Assembly: GCA_034509735.1 (NCBI GenBank) | Contig: JACGWO010000002.1 | Span: 47,923,115-47,987,114, forward strand | DNA: 64,000 bases | Direction of reading: 5' to 3' | Origin: Sesamum alatum | Taxonomy: Eukaryota; Streptophyta; Magnoliopsida; Lamiales; Pedaliaceae | Part shown: piece by piece, positions 47,601 to 59,200 of the stretch | Layout: the number at the start of each line of letters is the position of its first letter | Position numbering within the stretch: position 1 is the stretch's first letter | The notes under the pieces: generated by a model | The model's database searches: none | The model's input: the letters and a program-made list of their open reading frames with translations, nothing else | What the model was told of the DNA's origin: nothing | Made by a program: the position numbers and the translations under genes

Positions 47601-50600
47601 TTCATGATGCCAGGCCTGCAGTTCTCAATGATGTGAGATCTTTGCAGCCTGCCACCACCTGTAGGACCACTTACAATTGGGCCCATTGATCAATGGATGA
47701 AAGATCTGCTTGCAAAATGCTTCCATTCTTACTAATATAGATATTTGAGAAGTAAGTCAAACAATAAACCTAACAGGTAGTTTACCAATTACCTAACCAA
47801 ATGGCTTTTCAGAACATATCATATATACACATGAGACTCCTGAATCCCACATCTAAATGGATAATATGGCATAATTCTGTAGAGTACCCATACCTGATCA
47901 AGAAGCAGATAGTGCTTGATTGACCTTAGTTTTCCCATTAAGTCATACTGCCAGTAACAAAATTGAAATACATTTAAAACAAAAGAAAAAGTGAAGGTTA
48001 CAAAGCAATCAACATGAAAATATAACATCTTTTATGAACCATACCTTATCTTTTATGAGATTTAATAGTTCTCCACTAGCAAAATCATAAGCAGCTTTTA
48101 TGCACTCAAGGTAACGATGATTAGACCCAACCGTTGTCAGCTTTGCATTTTCTGCTACAGGAACCTACTGAAAACAATCCAATCAAGAGGTATATTGGAA
48201 TATTCAAGCCAAAGGGAAAATGGAACCATAAAAGTGCCACACAATAAACCTGAATACTATGTCCACATTCTCTCATAACATTTAAATATTTTCCAGTTGT
48301 CAAAATTGTATCAGCAGCATTTGCAAGGAAACTAGGGATGTCATCTTTCAGGCTGTAGCGCTGTTGCCAATACTTTGTATCATAATCTTGTGTGAGACTT
48401 TCCTGTTAAAAGTAACATAATGTCAGCTCCTACAGCTTAAGTCTGGAGCATACACTGAGATAATACCTTTTGAAGCAACTTGTTTTCAGCAATAAAGAAT
48501 TCACCATAAGGGTCATCGATCACTCCCTCATAGACCCACCTGTAATTCAAATAGATTTCCCTTCAGCAACGATACTAACTAGATTGAACAAAGTGAGTAG
48601 AGGGGCAAGGCATACTCCTCAAACTGCACATGAGCACACTGCAAAAAGTCCTACGCTTTACTTTTCCTCCAGAGACATGTTGTTAAAGAGAAGATATTAT
48701 GTTGTTAATTTGAAGGAGATGCTTTAAAAGGGTTTTAAACTGGAGAGCTAAAGACTCTCCAATACAGGTTTATCAATCAAAATAGGCAATTTCAAGTCAC
48801 TGATGTGAAATTTAAGACATTTTGCTGGCCATCTGAGCTGCTGAAGAAGCTTCCCTTTCCTTATGGGATGTTGAATGCAGTTTTCCTGACTCCCTATCCC
48901 AGTCTGATTTCTTCACTTGCAGACGGGCTAAAGGCTTGTCAAAATAATTATGTATATAGCCACTCTGGCGTCATCAAACTATTAGAGAAACCATATGCAA
49001 ATTATTCAAGAAGCAACAGCAATTGTACCTCTCTAATATACCAAGATATGCTTGGCTTGCACTTTGTGACATCTTTTCCAACAAGGACCTAACTACATGA
49101 TCACCAGCCATGGCCTTGGCCTGAAATTATTAAGCAAGTATGAGTGCTAGCGTAAACCATAAACTACTTTATCTAATATGTCTAAAACTTTCAAGCATAG
49201 TAATGTGATGTAATGCCATACCTGGCTTTGCAAGAGGTTAAGAACCGCAGAACCAATAAAATTACTGGCTGAAGCCTTCTTTATCACTATAGATAAGGCT
49301 TGCATTGACCCCATCATTGGCTGTACAAAACCATCAAAACAAGTTAGGATAACTCTTGATACCAAAGGACAACATAAAAACTTTTAGAGGTCCAACCTGG
49401 CAATAAAACCATAATCCTTGAACAGAAAGTTTTCCCAAACGAAACTGATGTTCCAGCTGGGCCACCATGGCTTGGTAATCCTAAAATGCAGATTTACTCG
49501 GAAGATATCAATCCTCTTTATGTAATAATACATGTAGGAAAACATAGGCTGCAGATGCTGGTGCTCGCATTTCTACAAGTTGAGCACGGGACGACAGAGG
49601 AATAGACTAGCTTACATCAGTTTTATACACAGATGTATTAAACAATGTCCCCACTTGCAGCACTAAAGGAGAAACAAATACATCTGTAGTTTCTTAGCAG
49701 AAATAGGTGATCCAAAACACAGGATGTTGTACCAAAGAAAAAGGATGATACATCTCTTTTTCTTCAGTCTCTCCTGCTAAACTTTTTCAATAATTGAACT
49801 CTTAAAATGTTTTAGTAAGAGCAACTGTGTATCAGACTGAGTTTCATGTTATCGACTAATAGCAGGAGCAAAGACACTTTCTACCACAATTTCGACATGC
49901 CATATAATAAGATGTGTAAACTACTATATGCTCACGGAAACAACAGTAATTAATCTAATTTATCCTTTGGTCTGCAAGCCATTCAAAAATCGATGAAGCA
50001 TCATACAATTGAAAGCATAACAGACTGTTGCCATAAAAGTACTTGCAAAATCAAAAAGAAAGAAGAAACCTACAAGAAGGAGAGTTCTAAGTGCAGCTGA
50101 AAAAGCGTGATTAACAAGACCACTCTTGAACTGGGACCTTGACTCAACAAACTGATTAATTAGTAAGTAGCTCTCGCACAGAGGAAATATCCGTTTGGCA
50201 GATTCCTGCAACCATTAAGATAATACAAATAGGTCAAAGAAATTCCCAGCTCAACACATCGTGAAATATTCTATATGAAAAGGGCAGAACATTCATCCCA
50301 TCTAGAACGATATCAAGTATCGCATGATATTCTTGCCTGAAGTGCCAAATCCATTGATGCATCAACTTGGAAAGTCACACTATCATCCTTCCCATGGACT
50401 CTTCGAATTGAAATGTACCTTCCTTCAATTCCAACCAAGGCGCACAAGAGATCATCAATAACAATCAACTCCTGCACATAAATGAGCACACCAAGTTCAT
50501 AAATGTCCAGAGGTCTAAACCGATTATTTGGTATAAAGAAAATGGGTCGCTCTAAAAAGAACATAAACACATGACCAACTGATATGCAAGCCTCAATATC

Positions 50601-51288
50601 CATAATGACTTCGGGGAACTTAATATGCCAATTTCAGTTTCATAGAAATTCAAAGTACGCATTAAGCGGTTACAACTATTGACTACAACATGATTAGAAA
50701 GATGCAATGTACTTTGACAAGGTACCTGAATTGCCGCAGGGTAGCAACCTATCGGTTTGTCCACTCCAGGACTGCATGTTAACAAAACACAAACTTAACA
50801 ACATATCACAGAATACCAAGGAAAACTATGACGGTAATAACTATTGTTGTAGCTGTGGAGTTGGTGTATCGTAGAGGAGAATATATTTCCATCAATTGTA
50901 AACAAACTTAGCGAGGCAAAAGAAAGTATAACAACATCACCAATCACTTAAAAAAACAGAAACCCAACTTTTATCAACTGAAATTTCAATAAATGAAAAT
51001 AAAAGGCAATTAAAAAGCGAATTGCTTAAACACTGGAAATTCGCTAAAGAAAAACTCGAACCCAACTTGAGCATACCCAAACAAATCCATGGAAAAACCC
51101 TTCGATTCAGCAACTCCAGATGTAGCCTTTGTTTCCTACAGAAACAATTCCGTCAGTAACTAAATGAAGCACAAACCTTTTCATAACTTAAAGGGATTGC
51201 TGAAAACAACCTGGTGGAATCGGCCGGTGAGAAAAGGGCGATCCACATTCCATTTCGGAGTAGAGGGGCTCGCAATGGTCGAATCCAT
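44656..51288 (-). CDS. GCP2: Gamma-tubulin complex component 2 (SPC97/GCP2), with one apparent frameshift
   Basis: Exons in gene order: 51288-51211, 51135-51077, 50771-50726, 50471-50337, 50205-50074, 49480-49397, 49320-49222, 49120-49029, 48539-48467, 48402-48250, 48164-48045, 47947-47894, 47325-47242, 47130-47056, 46964-46833, 46317-46191, 46113-46006, 45797-45735, 45613-45539, 45066-44879, 44779-44656. Length is about 699 aa if the frameshift is ignored. The N-terminus has the conserved FLTGRFHQETK, then the GRIP1 region (ELIVIDDLLCALVGIEGRY, WVYEGVIDDPYGEFFI) and the GRIP2 region (RSIKHYLLLDQGDF, PVSITGLETFSLS). Exon 16 needs a frame change: at 46281-46284 four T (plus strand) stand where three are expected. 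GCP2 pairs with GCP3 in the gamma-tubulin small complex that nucleates microtubules at cortical arrays. Intron 4 has a GC donor. Confidence 0.92.
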
Positions 51289-52109
51289 CCAATTCCTTTA
51301 CCACGCTCTTAACCCTAACAACATTGAAACTGCTTTATGCATATACATATATATACACACACATTACATGCATATACAATCACCGATTCACTGCTATACG
51401 ATAATATATTCAGCAAAAATCAGCTTAATTTACCAGTAAAGTGCACCGGAGTGGAGAAATTTCTTCCGCCTCCGTGACTGTGTGACGATTGGGAACGCAA
51501 TCAGTTGAACAATTGCATTTGCAGCTGCCGCGCAATTATTTTCAAATATCTATTTTGTGCTTTAAATTCTTTTGGTTAGTCATTTTGGAGACCATAAAAA
51601 ATTATAGTTGATTTTCATTTATTATGGGGATAATTACATGGACTAAGGTTTGGCCTACTTATACATAAATTTCTTTCAATTGGAAAAATTATACTTAGTA
51701 CTCTTGATATTTTTTTCCGTTCAACAAATAGATTTGCATATTAATAAAATTTATGAAGTTTGTTGATATCATCAGCATAAATATTGAGTGAAAATATATA
51801 TTTACCCGATTAACTTATATATTTATTATTATTGTTCGTCAAACAAATATTTTCTTACCAAACTATCTTATAAAAATAAAGATGTACCTCCTTGCATGCA
51901 TTAACATATAAATATGTATGAGCGTAATTTATAAGTTGATAAAATAAGATCGTGATGCTTCCACACAGTGTTAGTAATGATAATTTTATAATTAACATGA
52001 TCAAAATTGAAGAAGTCTATTGAAATCATAAAAATAAGTGTGGAACTCCACTTATGTGTTTTAATTTTTGTTTTATTTTGTGGAGAGAGAGATAAGCATA
52101 TATAAATAA

Positions 52110-53087
52110 GAGGGTGTTTGATTAAACTTATAAGTTCCTCAAAACATTTTAAAAGATGTTTGAGAACTTATAAGCTCTAAAAAATCGTTTGGCAATTTTT
52201 TGTTTAAAGAGCTTATAAGATCTCAAAATCAGATGTTTTGGATTTTATAAGCTCTTGAAAAAAAAAAGTTAACCTCCTTCAATTTTTTTTATAAGATTTT
52301 ATAAGTATTATAAGATTAATGTATAATTAGACAAAAATATACTCATTTACACACACTCTCTCTCACCCCCCCCCCCTCTCTCTCTCTCCCTCTCACACAC
52401 ACACTCTCGCGCACACAAATACACTTTATCTCTCTTAAGATTTTTTTTTTAAAAAATTGATATTTAATTTTTCTGGCAATTGAAAAAGAGAAAACACTTC
52501 ACTACTTAATAAATTATTATGTATTAAACAAAATTAAAATTGCTATTGATATTATATTTACTGAAAAAATATAAACTAATAACATAAAAAATACACGACT
52601 AGAAAATTATTATTTCGTTAACAAATAGAATATCAATTATATATCAATGTCATAATATTCGACTAACAATAATGTACATATATGTTATTTTTATTCAAAA
52701 AAATAGATAATAATTATCATCATTTTCTTACTTTTTAAAAAATATTATCTATTAGATTTTTTGTTTGAAGTTAAACTAATGTGTACTAATTATGAAAGTA
52801 TTTTTAAAATATTAAAATACAAAATATGTCAAGAAATGACAACTTATTTGGTTCTAACAGCAACATGTCCTTTTTGGTCATTTTATAATAAAATTTCCTT
52901 ATTATGCCAAACACCATAACATCTTATAAGATGCAAAAAAACATCTTATAAGCTACAACATCTTATTTTATCCAAACATTTTAAGAACTTATTTTTAAAA
53001 TAAGATCCAACATCTTATAAGCTCATAAAATCTCTTACGATGTAGGAGCTTATAAGATGTTTTAAAAAAGTTTAGCCAAACACCATC
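52110..53087. mobile_element. PIF/Harbinger-like non-autonomous element with TAA target duplication
   Basis: The left end is GAGGGTGTTTGATTAAACTT and the right end, read on the other strand, is GATGGTGTTTGGCTAAACTT. TAA lies directly outside both ends (52107-52109 and 53088-53090), the classic 3-bp duplication of PIF/Harbinger elements. Subterminal zones at both ends are full of AGCTTATAAGAT-like words in both orientations. No transposase frame exists, so the 978-bp copy is non-autonomous. Confidence 0.75.
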
Positions 53088-53090
53088 TAA

Positions 53091-53522
53091 GTATGTATTT
53101 TCAAATAGTGTGTATGTTTAGATTTATTTTTTGAGATAAATTAAAATAGTGTAAAATAAGTGTTTTATGTTTGGTTTATGAACAAAATTCACTATTCATT
53201 GTCAAATCATATCCCTTGTATATGTATATATATACATATATATATTGTTTTGTTTGTAGGTGAATTTAAATGATTGTGAGTGTTTGGCTTGCATATGAAA
53301 GCAGGTCAATGTGCTGAAAACACCAAGATAATGTATCTTATAACGAGCCCAAACATTGGGAATGTTTTGGCTCATCTCAAAGATGGACCCAAAATAACAA
53401 ACAAATATAGTGCATGCATTTTTAAAGAGTTTATAAGTTTTCAACGTCTTTTTTTTTTTTTCTATTTTATAAACTTATATCAAATAGTTTTTGGTTAATA
53501 TTTCATAATCTCACAAACATCT
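53091..53522 (+). repeat. Diverged relative of the 54325/61583 MITE
   Basis: It shares the ordered words GTGTATGTTTAGATTTATTT, CTATTCATTGTCAAATCAT, TTTGTAGGTG and AAAACACC with the two better-preserved copies, but spacing and much of the sequence have changed. It abuts the right end of the Harbinger-like element, so its true left boundary may have been disturbed by that insertion. Confidence 0.5.
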
Positions 53523-54324
53523 GATAAGACAACACCTTCTTAATATTTTCCATTACTTGTTTCCATGTTGCCAATTTTTTTTTTTTCTTCAAAACTTCTA
53601 ATATCACATTATCTATAAACATAAAAATTCAAAAAAAAAAATCTAATTTTACTTCTTATGTTAATATAATTTACAAATTCATTAAAAATTAGGTGACATT
53701 ATTCTGACTAATTGAAAGAGCTCAATGCCTAAGCATAATCTAAATTTTATATCGTATTTTTTAATTAAAAAGAATTATAAATCAACTATAATAAACTAGT
53801 TTATTCAAACTACTAAAAAACATTTTAAGTATATGTCAATAGAACTAGTGATAAAATGTAATGGATGTTCTACCGAAAATGTACTGGATATAGAGTTGTT
53901 ATTTCGTGCAAGCACAATATATTTATATATATTTTAGTCAAAACACGTGTTATACCAATCGCTAACAGTTATTTTAAAACCCTCAATCCTTAACAAATAG
54001 TAATAGTGGTTGGACTATACTCGGTACACGTGCATAATTTATTTATTTATTTATTATCATAGTTATATAACTACATGAAAATAACAGAAAATAAATTAAT
54101 AACTGGTCGAAACTGATAAATAAATTAATTTTAAATGTGGTGAATTTAACATTATTGATATTACTATTCAATCAAAAAATATATATTCGTGAGGGAAAAA
54201 AGAGTTTAAGGACATCCTACGTTTTGTCAACCAAGTTAGTTATTACAAGGCCTTGAGCCATGACAAGCACTACTACCTATCAAATTACATTCTATGTGTA
54301 AGCATAATTTGATTTATTATTATT

Positions 54325-54810
54325 CATAGTGTTTGGTTTTGTTTTTAGTTTGTTTTGTTTTAATTTGTGGAGATAGAGAGGGAAAAATAGAGATAAATAA
54401 GTGTGTGTTAGAGATATAGTGTATGTTTGGATTTATTTTTGGAGTTAATTTTAAATAATGTAAAAATATATTGTATGTATTATGTTATATATTGGGAGAC
54501 AAAAAACACTGTTCATTGTCAAATCATGTATCTTTTATATATTTTTATATATGTATATAGTAATATTTGTTTTTTTATATGTATTGTGTTGTATATTATG
54601 AGACAAAAAATACTATTCATTGTCAAATCATGTTTCTTTTATATATTTTTACAAATGTATATATATAATAATTGTTTATTTGTAGGTGGATGTATGTATA
54701 TATGGGAGAACGTGCCAAAACACCTAGTAAAGATGTTTTGAGCAATATTATGTTTGATTTTATTTTTTCAGTATCTCAAAAACATGTAAGAAATGAAACC
54801 AAACAAAGGG
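54325..54810 (+). mobile_element. MITE copy 1 (family B), ATT target duplication
   Basis: It begins CATAGTGTTTGGTTTTG and ends AATGAAACCAAACAAAGGG, giving short imperfect inverted termini around TGTTTGGTTT. ATT lies directly outside both ends (54322-54324 and 54811-54813). Inside, a unit of about 104 bp containing GAGACAAAAAA and CATTGTCAAATCATGT is present twice in tandem. The 104-codon open frame across it (54427-54741) is low-complexity, recurs in the inverted copy at 61583 and is not a gene. Confidence 0.75.
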
Positions 54811-54959
54811 ATTGATTCCTCAACATTTTCTCCCACAGCCCCACAAGCCCAAAGCATATGAGCAAGCCTCATCAACCAATCCAGTTGATTATAACCATTT
54901 GGCCCATGAACAGAGAGGTAAGGCCTAATATAACTATTTTTTATCATTTTCTAAACTAT

Positions 54960-55550
54960 AGGGCCCAATAAATAAGCCAATTTCAATCGGATACGTCAAC
55001 ATACAGCTAGGCGAACACGTCATACAAATGGCTGACACATGGAGACACATCGTACTAAAATATTTTCAACTAGCTCATAGTAAGTTGATGGCAACAAGGC
55101 TGTTAACCAGCAAGTAATAAATCCAAATCCAGCGATTCTTTTTATATTATTTAGCTAACACATTTAGCTATCCAATTATACCAGATTCGCCTTAACTATT
55201 TCCGAATCTTGCTCTACGAGGGCTTATAAATAGAGGCATCTTGTAGTCATTTGGCAAGTACAATCACCCTCACATTTCTACTCTCAAGTCTTCTCGACTT
55301 TAAAGCTATCTTTAGCTCATTTACACACTCCACACAAATTATCACACCATATATCCATATTTCACCATTATTCTCACTCACTTTTAATTTCCCTTTTACT
55401 TTAGGAACAATACTGACTTAAACATCGAAGTGTTTTTCCTTATTTGCAAATTAATCTCCTTCAATCCTAGAGTTTTCTGAAGATCCTTAAATCCTCATAG
55501 TACTATTAGGTCCAGGTGCGCATCAGTTATACTTTTTTTTCCCCGACAGG
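54960..55550 (+). mobile_element. Probable Ty3/gypsy-type LTR remnant (solo LTR or fragment)
   Basis: A strong TATA motif (CTTATAAATAGAGGC at 55223-55237) is followed by a CT-rich leader and, about 180 bases on, by ACTGACTTAAACATCGAAGTG. This order, TATAAATAG then a CTGACTTnAGCnTCGGAGTG-like word, is a signature of plant gypsy LTRs. A GACA end at about 55548 is possible. No primer-binding site, gag or pol follows, and no flanking duplication was found, so boundaries are approximate. The alternative is a promoter of an unrecognised transcript. Confidence 0.5.
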
Positions 55551-56008
55551 CTATTATACTAATTTAATCATATAAAAGAGAACAAAAACATAATAAATAA
55601 CTAATCAGAATTGACAATTTCTTAAATAATACATTTATTAGTTTTAAATGTTTATAAATAAAATAATATTGATAAAAAAATCTAAAGAAAATCATCATTT
55701 CATCTAACAATAAGTATGTTCGAGAGTAATTTAATCACTATACAATTTGTCAACAAAAAATAGTTATTCTAAACTCCCTCAAACTCCACACCCTTAATAA
55801 ATAGTATAGATAAATAAATAGATGGTAACTTATTTCTTTATAATAATTACTAAACTAAATTTAATAAATAAATTATTTTCTAATTTCCATTTTGTTTTTA
55901 TCGTCTCAAGTAATTGGAAGTGTTTTAAAATTTACGTCTATTTTAAATTATATATAGTATTTGAAAAAAAAATATTTTCACTATATAATAAAGTAGATTT
56001 TTCCAATC

Positions 56009-56054
56009 AGGCCCACTATAGGTTGGGCTTGAGTCTTGACCCGTAAGGCCCACT
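56009..56054 (+). promoter_or_regulatory. Site II (GGCCCA/TGGGCT) cluster in the V-ATPase H promoter
   Basis: AGGCCCACTATA (about 56009), GGTTGGGCTT (56021) and AAGGCCCACTA (about 56045) lie 200-250 bases before the start codon, followed by a TA-rich stretch near 56147-56159 and a CT-rich leader (56177-56200). This is typical of a constitutive plant promoter; activity is inferred. Confidence 0.5.
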
Positions 56055-56256
56055 ATTTCGACGACACCAATTTAACCCGAGAACCCGACCCATAACAATT
56101 TCCAATTTTCTTTTTCATATTTCTTTTACATTTATCTGTGTGAGTGTATATATATATAATCGGTTTCTGCTGCTCACGCTCTCTCTTTCTCTCTCTAGAT
56201 TTCGATCTGTCGCGAACGACTCATTGATTTGGAATTCGCAAATTTCGCCAATGACT

Positions 56257-59200
56257 ATGGATCAAGCCGAGCTTTCCACCGACCAGGTATGCTACCAGTA
56301 TCTGTATATACACTTCTTCTGTATACATACGTGTACGCTCGCTGGCGCAAACAGTTTGGTGGATTTATTGTCATACTGCACTGTCCAATTATGAAGTTAG
56401 ATTATGAATGAGTTTTGTGTTCGAAATTTCCATGCTGTTTAGCCGCTGATTTGTAATCGGAGATCAGTAGTTTGCTAGGGAAAAGTTTGTTGTATTGGGG
56501 ATTATTTGATGCATTGGGAGGGATTTTGTGGGATTGACTATGTGGTTTGGATGTTGATGGTGTTGGCTTTTTTGAAGGTTTTGAGGAGGGATATTCCGTG
56601 GGAAACTTATATGACTACGAAGCTGATCACGGGGACAGGGCTTCAGCTGCTGCGGCGATATGATAAGAAACCCGAGAATTACAAGGCTCAGTTGCTGGAT
56701 GATGTAATTATCTTTCTGCTATGTGCTTATTTTGTTCAAACTTTCGAAGTAGTGCTACTGAATAAATATAGATGTTGCTTTGTTAGGAAAATCTCTGCCA
56801 TTAGCTTGTTTTGGATTGTTATAAATAATTTATTTCATGCTTTATTCTAAATGCTGTGCACCTGCCGTTTGGTTTCTGGAATAATGAACTGATCATATTG
56901 CACCATTTTGCACTTTTAAGTTGAAGAGCTAGTTATGATTTATGTTATTTGGCATCATCAATTATGATTAATTTGTGATACTTTTAAATAAGACCCATTG
57001 TTGCACACAGCCACACACGTATGCAAGTGTGGGGGTAGTTAGTTTCAGTGAAGTAGGAATCTGTGAGGGCTTTGATGACAACTTTTATGGGCTGACAAGT
57101 GCTTTTTTTCCCCCCGCAGGATGGTCCAGCTTATGTTCGTGTCTTTGTTAGCATTTTGCGTGACATATTCAAGGAAGAAACAGTAGAGTATGTTTTAGCA
57201 CTGATTGATGAAATGCTATCAGGTAATTGAGAAAATCCACTAGCTCTTTACTTAATTTTTTGCCATTTCGGGTAGCTTACTCTTTTTTGTTTCTTTATTC
57301 TGTATTGCAGCAAACCCTAAACGAGCAAGATTATTCCATGATAAGTCTCTAAAAGATGAGGATGTATACGAGCCTTTCCTAAGGCAATGATCTGGACTTC
57401 CTAATGCATCTCATACTCTTATTGTTGTTCATTTAGGCTTCTCAGAGGAGGCCTTCCCTCTTTTTGTAAAAATTCTCTAATGTGTGTTCTTTACTTATTC
57501 AAATAAATGGTGGATCATTTTGCAATGCAGGTCTTCCATGTCCTTATAATCAATGATATCTGAATGGTCACTCCTTTTCGTTTGCAGATTGCTCTGGAAA
57601 GGAAACTGGTTTACACAAGAGAAGAGCTGTAAGATACTTTCTTTGATCGTAAGGTGTGAACTAACCCATCTCTTGGCACATGGCTAGGTCATTTGTCTTG
57701 TGTGTAACTTTTGTACTGTTCTTAATTCCAGTGGAAGGCCAAAATCTCAGGATAGTGCTGTTGCTAATGGGGCATCAAATTCAAAGAAGGAGCTCACTAC
57801 TATTAATGATGTATTGAAAGGACTGGTTGAGTGGTTGTGCACACAGGTCTTCATTTCGACTTTCCACTCCTTATTAATTTTATTATAGGGGATAGGAAAT
57901 GGTAGTCTTACAAAAGTTTGAGGGTAATTGGGTCTTAGAGTCACTGCAAATGAGACCTTAAGGATTTTATTGAACAGGAAATGGAATGCATGATAGAGTT
58001 AGAAACTGTACAAACCGTCATAGATCTAAAATGTTGTAGAAGGGTGAAGGACTAAGCAGAAATCAGAACTGTGAAAATAGAATAATGGAATGTGGAGAAA
58101 TGCTCTATCAATAATAACAATAGAATCTCTGCATTCATATTTTGCTTGGAATCAATGACTGAAAAAATATCAGATTAAATTTTAATCACACACACTTAAC
58201 CCAGTATCCGGAGAAACTCTGAGTAGATTATGGAATCTCGACAGACAGATAATTATTTCCGTAACCTCTCTTTGCATTCATCCTGAGGAATATGCACAAC
58301 TCTATGCATCTAAAATAACAAGTTGATGTAAAAACTATCCAAATGCAATCAAGTAACTCGCAGGGGCGAATGCAGAAGGTGTTCATGCTATTGTGCGTGT
58401 AATTTTGTAACATGATGATGTTTAAACTGGCTTCTTGAAGAAATGGACTCCCAATAAGTGAAATGATATCATGTGAGCTGATAAACTAAAATCTGAAGGT
58501 GACTTCAAATTTGAAATGTTCTGGCCATAGTATAGTTATTGATATACGAGCATTTCTTTAGCGATGGCAGAGATGTTTAAGCTTCTCAAGTACAAGAGTA
58601 TCCATGTCACGAACTTCTAAGAGTTGAATCTCATAACGCATCAGGTACAGAATGGTAGTAGTTAAGTGTACTTATAATAAGTGGAACAATTTCTTCAAAA
58701 TAACATATGGAATTTAGTTGGAGATTGTGGCAACTTTTATCATGTGGTCCTGTTTATAAGTTGAGTAGTGCAAGTGAAATATCGAAAGGCAAACTTTAAA
58801 TACTAGGGGATTTATGGTCCGATCTTAAACTCAATTTCAGGATAGGTTGGTGAGCATACCAAAGCTATCTCTCTCTTAACAACAAAACACTGTTTAGATT
58901 TTCATTGTCACTATATCAGAAAACAAACGTTCAACTTATATTGTCTACTTGTACAGCTGAAGAAGCCATCTCATCCTAGCCGTGGCGTTCCAACTGCTAT
59001 TAATTCCCTTGCAACTCTACTGAAAGAGCCTCTGGTGCGATCTTCATTTGTTCAATCAGATGGAGTGAAGTTGCTCATTCCTCTAATTTCTCCAGCATCC
59101 ACTCAACAGTCCATCCAGGTAGCATCAATTAAGGATTGCTAGATTGAAGTACATTTAATTCTATCCCAAAATTACATATCAGAATCTGCAGATAATAAGT

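Larger units (their letters stand above)
51289..56256. other. Divergent intergenic region between GCP2 and V-ATPase H, transposon-rich
   Basis: The 5' leader of GCP2 (minus) lies just above 51288. From 51540 on the DNA is AT-rich with no supported gene. Between 52110 and 55550 it is mostly mobile-element derived (entries at 52110, 53091, 54325 and 54960). A CT/CA microsatellite block occupies about 52350-52410. 55560-56000 is AT-rich without recognised content, and the V-ATPase promoter lies in the last 250 bases. Confidence 0.6.

Noticed and set aside
54427..54741. A 104-codon open frame rich in Tyr, Ile and Phe, repeated in inverted form at 61708-61998 (96 codons)
   Set aside because: Both lie wholly within the two copies of a MITE, are low-complexity and follow the internal tandem duplication. 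They reflect AT-rich repeat DNA, not a conserved membrane protein.
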